Positions 24,035 through 32,062 of a stretch of DNA of 36,058 nt are shown here, piece after piece; the stretch's first letter is position 1; each line of letters begins with the position of its first letter. Both the position numbers and the translations under genes were made by a program. The DNA lies in assembly GCA_902464595.1 (NCBI GenBank), contig CABQJX010000014.1, forward strand, positions 1 through 36,058. The letters run 5' to 3'. The notes under the pieces were generated by a model. It was not told the origin of the DNA. It searched no databases and saw only the letters and a list, made by a program, of their open reading frames with translations. The stretch is from an uncultured Lachnoclostridium sp. GTDB taxonomy: Bacteria; Bacillota; Clostridia; Lachnospirales; Lachnospiraceae.

Positions 24035-25339
24035 TTAAACAGGAATATCATTTTTCCCTGGCTCTTCCAGGCTTTTTTCCACTCCCGCCAACTTCACACA
24101 CAAGATAAAAATATCAATGGCCTGCTCTAATTCCTCCAGAGAAAGGTAAGTGGGGGCGATCCGTATATTCCGATCCTCAGGATCCCTTCCATAAGGATAG
24201 GTAGAACCTGCTGCCGTCAAAGCCACTCCTGCTTCCTTTGCCAGCTGGACTGTACGCTTTGCGCATCCCGGCATAGTATCAAAGGAGATAAAATAGCCTC
24301 CCTTTGGGTGGCTCCATGTTCCAAAACCGGTTCCCGAAAGTTCTCTTTCCAAGCGCTCAAGCACCAGATCAAATTTAGGACGCAAAAGCCCGGCCAGCTC
24401 CTCCATATGTTTCCGGAAGCCTTCCGGTGACTGAAAATACTGTACATGCCTCAGCTGGTTTAATTTATCATGTCCCAGAGTCTGTACGGCCATATAGCTT
24501 TTCAGCTGTTTGATGTTCTCCGAGCTGGCAGAGATAAGGGATACTCCCCCTCCCGGAAAGGTGATCTTAGAGGTTGAAAAGAAATAATAAGCCCGGTTCT
24601 CATGGCCTTTTTCCTTACATGCCGCTAATAGATCCTTTAGTTGAACCCTTTCATAAATATGATGGACGCCATAAGCATTATCCCAGAAAATACGGAAATC
24701 CGGGGCAGCTGTCTCCATAGCTGCCAAGCGTTCTACTGTCTGATCGCTGTAGCACACACCCTGAGGATTGGAATGGAGGGGGACGCACCACATTCCCTTG
24801 ATGGAATCATCTTCCCTCACCAGCCGTTCCACCAGATCCATATCCGGCCCATCTTCCCTCAGAGGAATAGAGATCATCTCAATCCCCAATTTCTCGCATA
24901 TTTTAAAATGCCGGTCATATCCGGGCACAGGGCAGAGAAATTTTACTGCCTTCCCCTCGTATTTCCTGTAACTCCAGGGCGGTTCCCCCTCTGTCCCCAT
25001 AAGGCAGTGAAAAGCCACAATATCAAACATCAGGTTTAAACTAGAGCTGCCCCCCATAAGGATCTGTTCCGGATCCAGCCCCAAAAGCGCTCCGAACAGC
25101 CGCCTGCACTCCGGTATCCCTTCCAGCATACCGTAATTCCTTGCATCTGCCCCATTTTCCAAAATATAGCTTTGGGGAAATTGAAGGAGGCCCATATTGT
25201 GATCTAACTGTGCCGAAGCTGGCTTTCCCCTGGACATATTAATAGACAGCCCACGCCCCTTTATCTCCTCAAAATCTTCAAGGAGACATTTCCTTATTTG
25301 CTTTAATTCCTGTTCTGAATTATCTCTCACTCGCTTCAT
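24035..25339 (-). CDS. Aminotransferase, class I/PF12897-like
   Basis: 434 aa from the ATG at 25339 (MKRVRDNSEQELKQIRKCL), preferred because GGGGG lies 5 nt before it; the longer frame starts with TTG in poor context. It is PLP-dependent, with the PLP lysine in FFSTSKITFPGGG, the substrate Arg in NIRIAP near the C-terminus and the N-terminal phrase INMSRGKPASAQ typical of the Asp_aminotransf/PF12897 branch (including Alr2-like and MocR-like domains) rather than classical AspC. No helix-turn-helix is attached. It is followed by gdhA, so transamination with 2-oxoglutarate/glutamate is likely. The amino donor is unknown. A divergent LysR gene shares its upstream region. Confidence 0.87.
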   Translation of the reverse strand: MKRVRDNSEQELKQIRKCLLEDFEEIKGRGLSINMSRGKPASAQLDHNMGLLQFPQSYILENGADARNYGMLEGIPECRRLFGALLGLDPEQILMGGSSSLNLMFDIVAFHCLMGTEGEPPWSYRKYEGKAVKFLCPVPGYDRHFKICEKLGIEMISIPLREDGPDMDLVERLVREDDSIKGMWCVPLHSNPQGVCYSDQTVERLAAMETAAPDFRIFWDNAYGVHHIYERVQLKDLLAACKEKGHENRAYYFFSTSKITFPGGGVSLISASSENIKQLKSYMAVQTLGHDKLNQLRHVQYFQSPEGFRKHMEELAGLLRPKFDLVLERLERELSGTGFGTWSHPKGGYFISFDTMPGCAKRTVQLAKEAGVALTAAGSTYPYGRDPEDRNIRIAPTYLSLEELEQAIDIFILCVKLAGVEKSLEEPGKNDIPV

Positions 25340-25455
25340 TGCGGCCCCCGCTTTCCTGTTTGAATCTTCCCTTGGCTGGAGGATTACTTCCACATACAAA
25401 AACTCATGTGTTTCCCTTGTCTTTATTATAAAAATATACTAAAATAAAAACAAAT

Positions 25456-25493
25456 ACTTATATTTATATAGAACTTATAACCAAAAACTTATA
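25456..25493. promoter_or_regulatory. Three ACTTATA repeats in the LysR/aminotransferase divergent region
   Basis: ACTTATA occurs at 25456-25462, 25473-25479 and 25487-25493, in A/T-rich DNA just before the LysR ribosome-binding site. The first lies within a near-dyad CTTATATTTATATAG. This fits a LysR autoregulatory site but is only positional evidence. Confidence 0.4.
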
Positions 25494-25505
25494 GGAGGCA
25501 CAGCC

Positions 25506-26474
25506 ATGTTTAATGGCATGCATTACGTATACGAAGTTTACAAGGAACAGAGCTTTTCCAAAGCGGCTGAAAATCTTTACATCTCCCAGCCAGCCCTAAG
25601 CTCCATGATCAAAAAAGTGGAATCCAAAGTGGGGATGCCTCTCTTTGACCGGAGCACCAATCCCATCCAGCTGACGGACTGCGGCTGGAAATACATACGC
25701 ACTGCGGAGAAGATCATGGATCTGGAAAATGAATTTGCCTACTATGTAGGGAATCTTCAGGAGCTGAGAACCGGCCGTCTTTCCATTGGCGGAACTTATT
25801 TTTTCTCATCCTTCATTTTCCCACCCCTGATCGAACGGTTCCGCACCGCCTATCCCCATGTGGATCTAAGGCTTTTTGAAGGCCATACCCAACTGCTGGA
25901 GCAGAAGCTCTTTGCAGGGGAATTGGATATTATCATTGACAATTACCTTTTAGATCCGTCTATCTATGAGCGGGAACGTTTTATGGAGGAGCGTCTTCTT
26001 TTAGCCGTCCCCTCCCAGTTTGAGAGCAATCATCTGGCCCTCCGGGAGCAGCTCACTGCATCTGATATAAAAAAGGGACTTCATTTAAGCGACGCCTTTC
26101 CCCCTGTATCTCTGGCTCTTTTTAAGGATGAGCCCTTTGTAATGCTGCGCTCCCACAACGATACGAGGGAGAGGGTGGACGCCATCTTAAACAGGGCCGG
26201 GATCCAGTTAAATTATACCCTAAAACTGAATCAGCTTCTTACCACCTATCATCTGACGGAGTATGGCATGGGCGCCTCCTTTGTCAGCGATACCGTAGTG
26301 AAATGCCTGCCGGATAATCCCAGGATCAGCTATTATAAGATCGGAGATCCGGAGGCAGTGCGCAATGTCTATCTGTACTATAAGAAAAATAAATACCTGA
26401 CCCGGAGCATGATGGAATTTATGAAAATGGCGATCCCGGGAATTGAAGGGAAAAGGGAGGATTTAAAATGGTAA
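25506..26474 (+). CDS. LysR-family regulator
   Basis: 322 aa. The N-terminal helix-turn-helix is clear (VYKEQSFSKAAENLYISQPA, then LSSMIKKVESKVGMPLFDR), followed by the LysR effector domain from about residue 90. ATAGGAGGCACAGCC precedes the ATG. It is divergent from the aminotransferase-gdhA operon, with about 170 bp between starts, and its last 7 nt overlap the next gene (TGG TAA within ATGGTAA), so it is co-transcribed and coupled with the PPDK-N protein. It may therefore control both neighbours; the effector is unknown. Confidence 0.92.
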   Translation: MFNGMHYVYEVYKEQSFSKAAENLYISQPALSSMIKKVESKVGMPLFDRSTNPIQLTDCGWKYIRTAEKIMDLENEFAYYVGNLQELRTGRLSIGGTYFFSSFIFPPLIERFRTAYPHVDLRLFEGHTQLLEQKLFAGELDIIIDNYLLDPSIYERERFMEERLLLAVPSQFESNHLALREQLTASDIKKGLHLSDAFPPVSLALFKDEPFVMLRSHNDTRERVDAILNRAGIQLNYTLKLNQLLTTYHLTEYGMGASFVSDTVVKCLPDNPRISYYKIGDPEAVRNVYLYYKKNKYLTRSMMEFMKMAIPGIEGKREDLKW

Positions 26475-28381
26475 CATGGCCTGCAATCCTGCAAAAAGAA
26501 CATCTGACAAGAGAAGAAAAAAAATACATCTGCAATCATTTAATGACCACAGAAAGCCGCATGGAACAGCTTGTGCTGAAGCATTTTACAGAGGAAGATT
26601 TCCGAAGGATATGGATGCGCAAGATCGGCGGCGGGATCATTGGAGGAAAAGCCTGCGGCCTTCTGGTAGCCCACAAGCTTTTAGAAGCCTATATGCCGGA
26701 AAAAGCAGCTCTTTTTGCTCCCCATAATTCCTTTTTTATTGCCACAGATGTATTTTACCGCTACCTCACCTTCAATCACTGTGCGGAGCTGAAGGCAAAG
26801 CACTGCCTGGAAAAGGAACACTTTAAAGAAACAGAAGAATTGACCCGCCGGCTCCGGACTGGCTCGCTGCCGGAGGACATTCGGGAAGATCTGAGAGATA
26901 TGCTGGCCCATTACGGCACAGTTCCGCTGATCGTGCGCTCCAGCAGTATTATGGAGGACGGATATGGAAATGCTTTTTCGGGAAAATATGAATCGGTATT
27001 CTGCCTCAATCAGGGTACGGAGGAGGAACGTCTGGAAGAATTGGAACAGGCCATCCGCCGTGTGTATGCCAGCGTTATGAATGAGCAGGCCATCGAATAC
27101 CGCAGAAAGCGGCATCTCCTGGATGCAGATGAGCAAATGGCCCTTCTGGTGCAGCCTGTGGCCGGACAGATGATGGGGGAAGGACAGGCCATGTCAGACA
27201 CTCCCGTCCTGTATTTTCCCATAGCCTCCGGCATGGGATGCTCCTACAATCCCTACAAATGGATGGAACATTTAAATCCTGAAGCCGGGATGCTGCGCAT
27301 GGTCATGGGTCTTGGAACCCGGGCCGTGGAGCGCACCCCCGGCGATTACCCCCGCCTAGTAGGCTTGGATCGGGCCCAGGCCAATCTGCGCACCACTATG
27401 GCGGAGCGTCATAAATTTTCCCAGAGAAAAATGGATGTTCTTGATATGACCCAGGGCCAGCTGCGCACCATTTCTTTTGAAAAAGCGGCAAAGCTTATGA
27501 CAAAATGGCAACAAAGCCTGGTTTTAAGCCGTGACACCGAGGCGGAGGATCTGTTGGCCCAGCGCCATATTTACCGCAATGTCTATTTTGCAGACTGTCA
27601 GGGGCTGGTAGATGATAATGGGTTTATCCGCCTGATGCGGGACATGTTAAAGCTGTTTGAAGCAGAATATAAGCGGCCTGTGGACGTGGAATTTGCAGTC
27701 ACTGCCTCCGAAGAAAACACCTGGCAGCTTCATCTTCTGCAGTGCCGCCCCTTACAGACCGCCCAGTCAGAAAAGGTACATATCCCCACGGATGCAGACG
27801 ACGAATTTCTCTTTGACGTGCGCCGCACCTCCATGCGCCGCTCCAAGGAAGAACCGGTTCATTACGTGGTATGGATTGATCCCAAAGAATACTATGAATA
27901 TGAATATGCCAAAAAGCCGGATGTGGCCCGGCTCATCGGACGCATCAACCAAAAATTTGAAGATTCCGACAAAAAGCTTCTCCTCCTCTCGCCCGGGCGC
28001 ATTGGCACATCCTCCCCGGAGCTGGGTGTTCCGGTGGTGTATGCGGAGATCAGCCAGTTCAGCGCCATCTGTGAGGTGGCCTACAGCAAGGCCGGATACC
28101 ACCCGGAGCTGTCCTACGGAAGCCATATGTTCCAGGATATGGTAGAAGCAGACGTATACTACGGTGCCCTCAACGACAACAGCAAAACACGCCTGTATCA
28201 GCCGGAGCTGCTGCAAAGCTGCCCGGAAATCCTGGGAGAGCTCCTTCCCGGGGAACCAAAGGAGCTGGCCCATATTGTCAAGGTGTTCGACGTCACCGGC
28301 CGCCATGCCACCCTGACCCTGGACGCCCAGGAAGGGCGGGCGGTATGCCGTGTGAGAAAAGACAGGGCGGCCGGTGCATAA
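26468..28381 (+). CDS. PEP/pyruvate-binding (PPDK-N) protein, stand-alone
   Basis: 637 aa. The N-terminal two thirds match the ATP-grasp PPDK-N domain of pyruvate phosphate dikinase and PEP synthase: IGGGIIGGKACGLLVAHKLL (residues 53-72) and PLIVRSSSIMEDGYGNAFSG (153-172), plus GMGCSYNPYKWMEHLNP and LLQCRPLQT near its end. The central phosphohistidine domain and the C-terminal PEP/pyruvate TIM barrel are absent. A different conserved-looking region takes their place, about 502-525 with SPGRIGTSSPELGVPVVYAE and then SYGSHMFQDMVEAD. It may transfer phosphate to another target or be a regulated phosphotransferase; the reaction is not known to me. The start overlaps the LysR gene. A 22-bp repeat at its 3' end is described separately. 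Confidence 0.85.
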   Translation: MVTWPAILQKEHLTREEKKYICNHLMTTESRMEQLVLKHFTEEDFRRIWMRKIGGGIIGGKACGLLVAHKLLEAYMPEKAALFAPHNSFFIATDVFYRYLTFNHCAELKAKHCLEKEHFKETEELTRRLRTGSLPEDIREDLRDMLAHYGTVPLIVRSSSIMEDGYGNAFSGKYESVFCLNQGTEEERLEELEQAIRRVYASVMNEQAIEYRRKRHLLDADEQMALLVQPVAGQMMGEGQAMSDTPVLYFPIASGMGCSYNPYKWMEHLNPEAGMLRMVMGLGTRAVERTPGDYPRLVGLDRAQANLRTTMAERHKFSQRKMDVLDMTQGQLRTISFEKAAKLMTKWQQSLVLSRDTEAEDLLAQRHIYRNVYFADCQGLVDDNGFIRLMRDMLKLFEAEYKRPVDVEFAVTASEENTWQLHLLQCRPLQTAQSEKVHIPTDADDEFLFDVRRTSMRRSKEEPVHYVVWIDPKEYYEYEYAKKPDVARLIGRINQKFEDSDKKLLLLSPGRIGTSSPELGVPVVYAEISQFSAICEVAYSKAGYHPELSYGSHMFQDMVEADVYYGALNDNSKTRLYQPELLQSCPEILGELLPGEPKELAHIVKVFDVTGRHATLTLDAQEGRAVCRVRKDRAAGA

Positions 28382-28414
28382 GGCGTACCGCCTGAGAAAA
28401 GACAGGGCGGCCGG
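28353..28414. repeat. 22-bp direct repeat across the end of the PPDK-N gene
   Basis: TGAGAAAAGACAGGGCGGCC plus GG occurs at 28353-28374, inside the last codons, and again exactly 40 bp on at 28393-28414, just after the stop. The sequence around it is also partly similar (GTATGCCG and GTACCGCC). It looks like a short tandem duplication. Confidence 0.8.
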
Positions 28415-28465
28415 AAAGTAATATGTGCAGAATTTCGTGAATGTCTCCATCCCCTCCTGGCGATT

Positions 28466-30667
28466 TTAAGATGTAAATTGTTCCGCGTATTTTACGATGA
28501 AGCCGGTAGCAGGATCAAAGACCGGGTATCCATAGATGCTTGTACCGTATTGTTGATATCCATATTCATAGAAATCCCGATTAAAGTCCTGAACCTTTGT
28601 CATATAATCGGAAAAGCTGATGGGCGGGTCAGAACCAAATCCTCCTATATTAAACACCTGGCAGTCCTTGGTAAAATACAGGCTTCCAGAATAAATGGTA
28701 TCATCAATCGTTGCCTCACTAGCTCCCGTAATATATCCGCTCCCATCTGGCCGCAGGCGAAGGAGAGATTCTCCATAATCGCTGATGCCTGGTGTGCCCA
28801 GATTATAAAAAGTGCCATAATCATGCCGCTCCAGTTCCCCCACAAGGAATGTCATCGGGGAAGATCCCAGCGGGGTTATGGTCAGAGTACTGCCAGTAGT
28901 CAGATTCCTCATGGTATCAGCCGGGATAATATGAGGAATATAGATATGGGCGTTTGTCACTTCATAATAGCTTCCCCGGTCAATGAACTGGGAAGGCAGA
29001 TCATCATCAAACCAATTTGCACTGACGCGCCACATGTCCCTTACATAGCTCTCCTCTTTCTCGTCCACTGCAAACTGGGGATATGCCATAGCTGCCCGGT
29101 AAGCTGCCATAACATCGGCCGGAAGATCAAGGCCATTCCCGGATGCAGTGCCGGAAGAAGCGGCAGATCCCTCATTTTCCCTATAGGGCTCCGGATCAAA
29201 CAGTTCTGCGGAGGCAGATATGCCGTTTCCTTTTGTCACCTCACGGAAAGGAATATAACAGTAGGGGGCAGATGCAGAATCAATAAAATTGGCCTCTGCA
29301 TCATAGGAGGGGCGGTAATATAGGGTATCGTCTACAATATTGAACCAGCTGATATTATCCATCAGTTTCCTGGAGCCGCTTCCGTCCAGGCTGGCTGTAT
29401 AGAGAGCGCTCACAGGATCATATTCTGCATAGGAAGTGGTGACCAGGAAATAGAGCATACCGCGATAAATGCTCATCTGCATGGATTCCCCGGAAAATCC
29501 CGGTTCTGTCGGGGAGATAAATAAATCCCTTCGTCCTGTGCCATCCAAATTGACAACACTCAGCACAGCGTGGCGGTCTGCGGTTCCCTGGCGGTCTCCC
29601 TGAACAAAGTATACAGCATTGTTATAGATGATGTATTCCTCGCAGGAAAAGCCCGGAATCACCAGCGTGTCAGATAAGGTATCCATATCGACACAGTGAA
29701 GTCCGTCTTTTTCCAGGAAATATACACGGCTTCCAATTACATTCACGCAGGGATTGTCCACTACGCTGGCAGGCTGGACAGCCTTGAGGATCACAGAGGA
29801 GCCTCCAGCCTTAGGAACACAGCCAATATCAACGCTTGTTCCATTTCCATCTGTATAGACGAAAAAGCAGTTTCCTCCTGCCATGGTCTCAAAGCTAAGC
29901 CATGCCTGAGGATTGGAAAAAGCAAGATTGGACAAGTTCTCCACAGAGCTTCCGTCTGTTCTCATGCGGTAAATATTGTTGTCCCTGGTTCCTACAGGAA
30001 CATCTCCCTCTGTGGTACGGCTGAAATAAATCCAACCGTCCAGAAAATGGAAATCCTTCATGTAAATATCCGTAAGGAGATGTGCCTCCGTCTCTCCCTT
30101 TTCAATCCAATAAGTCCGCTCCCGATCCAGGGCATTGCGGAAATAAAGGTATGTACCATCCGAAACAAGTCTGGCATAGCAGTGGGAATTGCCAAACAGA
30201 TTGCCTTCATCTTCCGCGGAGTTTGGCGGAACAGCCATGGACGCTCCCTCCGGAAGATCTGTATTTTCTTCTGTGCGTTCTTCTTCCGTCTCTTTAAGAG
30301 GCTCCCTTTCTTCGGAGGCGGTCTGGGAAGCTGGCTCCGAAGATGACTCAATCGGAGCAGCGGATGGCTTTCCCTTTGATAAATGAGAAAATACCAAAGC
30401 AGCTGCCCCAATCGCTGCAAGCAGGAGCAAGATCACGGCGATCAACAACGGAAAGCGTCCTTTTGCTCCTTTTGTCTTTTTGTCCCCAGAAGACGGGGAC
30501 TCTAAAGGGCCGCTTTGCTGGCTTTGCTGCTCTTGCTGGCTTTGCTGCTCTTGCTGGCTTTGCTGCTCTTGGCCGGGCTGAGGGAAAGACGCCTGATTTT
30601 TGTTTCCGCAATAGGGGCAGAAATGGGCTTGGTCGGGAATCTGCTTCCCGCAGTATCTGCAAAACAT
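28466..30667 (-). CDS. Membrane-anchored zinc-ribbon protein with DUF5050-like beta-propeller
   Basis: 733 aa from the ATG at 30667 (MFCRYCGKQIP), set by GGAGGAAAAATT; an upstream ATG at 30685 has no ribosome-binding site. In order: a zinc ribbon (C3, C6, C17, C20; CRYCG and CPYCG), a Gln/Ser-rich linker with repeats (QEQQSQ), a single membrane helix at about 72-92 (LLIAVILLLLAAIGAAALVF), an acidic Ser/Glu linker, a long extracytoplasmic part with repeated YLYF, GWIYFSR, RVYFLEKDGL and NAVYFVQ blades typical of DUF5050-like propellers, and a C-terminal domain I cannot name. The ribbon should be cytoplasmic and the propeller outside. It has its own promoter. Function is unknown; sensing or surface anchoring are guesses. 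Confidence 0.85.
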   Translation of the reverse strand: MFCRYCGKQIPDQAHFCPYCGNKNQASFPQPGQEQQSQQEQQSQQEQQSQQSGPLESPSSGDKKTKGAKGRFPLLIAVILLLLAAIGAAALVFSHLSKGKPSAAPIESSSEPASQTASEEREPLKETEEERTEENTDLPEGASMAVPPNSAEDEGNLFGNSHCYARLVSDGTYLYFRNALDRERTYWIEKGETEAHLLTDIYMKDFHFLDGWIYFSRTTEGDVPVGTRDNNIYRMRTDGSSVENLSNLAFSNPQAWLSFETMAGGNCFFVYTDGNGTSVDIGCVPKAGGSSVILKAVQPASVVDNPCVNVIGSRVYFLEKDGLHCVDMDTLSDTLVIPGFSCEEYIIYNNAVYFVQGDRQGTADRHAVLSVVNLDGTGRRDLFISPTEPGFSGESMQMSIYRGMLYFLVTTSYAEYDPVSALYTASLDGSGSRKLMDNISWFNIVDDTLYYRPSYDAEANFIDSASAPYCYIPFREVTKGNGISASAELFDPEPYRENEGSAASSGTASGNGLDLPADVMAAYRAAMAYPQFAVDEKEESYVRDMWRVSANWFDDDLPSQFIDRGSYYEVTNAHIYIPHIIPADTMRNLTTGSTLTITPLGSSPMTFLVGELERHDYGTFYNLGTPGISDYGESLLRLRPDGSGYITGASEATIDDTIYSGSLYFTKDCQVFNIGGFGSDPPISFSDYMTKVQDFNRDFYEYGYQQYGTSIYGYPVFDPATGFIVKYAEQFTS
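30518..30571 (-). repeat. Three 18-bp tandem repeats encoding Gln-rich linker
   Basis: CTGGCTTTGCTGCTCTTG is repeated three times on the plus strand (30518-30535, 30536-30553, 30554-30571), encoding the Gln/Ser/Glu linker of the zinc-ribbon protein. The unit is a multiple of three, so copy-number change would keep the frame. Confidence 0.85.
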
Positions 30668-30697
30668 AATTTTTCCTCCAAACATTCTGATACAGCC

Positions 30698-30726
30698 AGT
30701 ATATCATTTTTTTATTGGAGCGTAAA
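30698..30726 (-). promoter_or_regulatory. Promoter of the zinc-ribbon/DUF5050 gene
   Basis: Minus strand -35 TTTACG (30721-30726), 17-nt spacer, -10 TATACT (30698-30703), about 31 nt before the chosen ATG at 30667. Confidence 0.6.
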
Positions 30727-30728
30727 TA

Positions 30729-30762
30729 AAGGGCTGTCACTCATTTTTCAGGACAGCCCTTA
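30729..30762 (-). terminator. Terminator of the enolase-SLC13 operon
   Basis: AAGGGCTGTC and GACAGCCCTT pair over a 12-13-nt A/T-rich loop, followed on the minus strand by TATTTAC. It lies just after the SLC13-type permease stop and directly before the promoter of the next gene. Confidence 0.7.
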
Positions 30763-30774
30763 TTAATATAGAAT

Positions 30775-32043
30775 CTAATAATATGGCCAAACTATCGGCA
30801 AGTAGAAGGTTGCAAATATACAGCTAAGCAGCAAAATTGGCAAGGCAAATTTAATATAATCCATAAATTTATATCCTCCTGGCCCATAAATCAGAGCTTG
30901 GGGAGGAGCACCAATTGGTGTACATATAGATAACGCAGCGCCCGAAGCAGCAGCCATAATTAATGATCTTGGATCTGCACCAATAGATAATGCAATAATG
31001 CCTGATAAAGGACAAAGTAATGCTAAAGTTGCTGTATTAGACATAAACTGTGTTACAATTGCAGAAATTCCAAAAACAACTGCAGTAATTAAAAATACAT
31101 TCGTAGAGTCACCTAAAACATTGGTAATTCCAGAAGCAATCAAATCCGCTCCTCCTGTTTTCTGTAATGCGGTAGTCAATGGAAGGACTCCAGCAAACAT
31201 AATTAGAGTTTTCCAGCTAATAGAATCCAAAGCCTCTTTTTCTGTCAAAATACCACATAAAACCAAAAGTACTGCTCCAACCATAGCGATAAGCCATGTT
31301 GGATAACCAATCTGACTGCTAAAAATTAAACCTAAAATAGTTATTGTAATAATGGTATATGTTAATTTTTCTTTTACCGGCGACATTACTGTAGAACTAT
31401 TTTTTGACTCTTTTATTTCAACCTCATCTAGTTGATAATCTGGAAGCATCTTCCAACCAATCCAGTATACATACAAAATTGCAATGATCGCTAATGGAAG
31501 CCCTACTACTGTAAAGTCAAAAAAGGAATATGTCTGCCCAGTTCCTAGTTCTTCAAGAGATGATACCACAAACGCATTACCTGGACCTCCGATCAGAGTT
31601 ATTCCTCCACCAATTACAGCTCCTGTCGCCATAGGAAGAAGTAACTTACTCCTGCTGATATTTACACTTTTACTGATATTCAAAACAATCGGGAGAAGGA
31701 TTGCTGCTACCGCTGTATTTGATAAAAATGCAGAAAATCCAGTTGTCAATGCAATCGTTGCAGTAATTAAAATCCGTTCATTACCGCTAAAACGATATAA
31801 AGTCTCTCCTATCCTTCTGGAAATACTAGTTTTTTCTAAGGCGCCGCCTAAAACGAAAATCCCTGCAAATAGAATAACAGTCGTATTAGAAAAACCAGAA
31901 AGCGCTTCGGAGGCTGATAATACTTTAGTAAAAGACAAGGAAATCACAATTAATACCGAAGTCAACGCTAATGGTATTTTCTCACTTGCATATAAAACAA
32001 CTGCTACTGCCAAAATTATTAAAGTAATTGTCATTGGACTCAT
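30775..32043 (-). CDS. SLC13/DASS-type anion permease
   Basis: 422 aa with about 11 hydrophobic helices. The two SNT-type hairpins of the ion-transporter superfamily are visible: FSNTTVILFAGIFVLGGALE near residue 50 with SNTAVAAILLPIV near 110, and MSNTATLALLCPLSGIIALS in the second half, followed by CTPIGAPPQALIYGPGGY. These belong to sodium- or proton-coupled dicarboxylate/sulfate carriers. It lies 19 nt after the galactonate-dehydratase-like gene, in the same operon, so I infer an acid-sugar substrate. The operon is much A/T-richer than the DNA before 30.7 kb. Confidence 0.86.
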   Translation of the reverse strand: MSPMTITLIILAVAVVLYASEKIPLALTSVLIVISLSFTKVLSASEALSGFSNTTVILFAGIFVLGGALEKTSISRRIGETLYRFSGNERILITATIALTTGFSAFLSNTAVAAILLPIVLNISKSVNISRSKLLLPMATGAVIGGGITLIGGPGNAFVVSSLEELGTGQTYSFFDFTVVGLPLAIIAILYVYWIGWKMLPDYQLDEVEIKESKNSSTVMSPVKEKLTYTIITITILGLIFSSQIGYPTWLIAMVGAVLLVLCGILTEKEALDSISWKTLIMFAGVLPLTTALQKTGGADLIASGITNVLGDSTNVFLITAVVFGISAIVTQFMSNTATLALLCPLSGIIALSIGADPRSLIMAAASGAALSICTPIGAPPQALIYGPGGYKFMDYIKFALPILLLSCIFATFYLPIVWPYY

Positions 32044-32062
32044 ATGTCTTTCCTCCTATCAA

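Noticed and set aside
29696..30346. 216-aa plus-strand ORF
   Set aside because: Antisense shadow of the zinc-ribbon/DUF5050 gene; no ribosome-binding site or recognisable domain.
30518..30571. Repeats as a CRISPR array
   Set aside because: The 18-bp units are directly tandem with no spacers and lie in frame inside a coding region.
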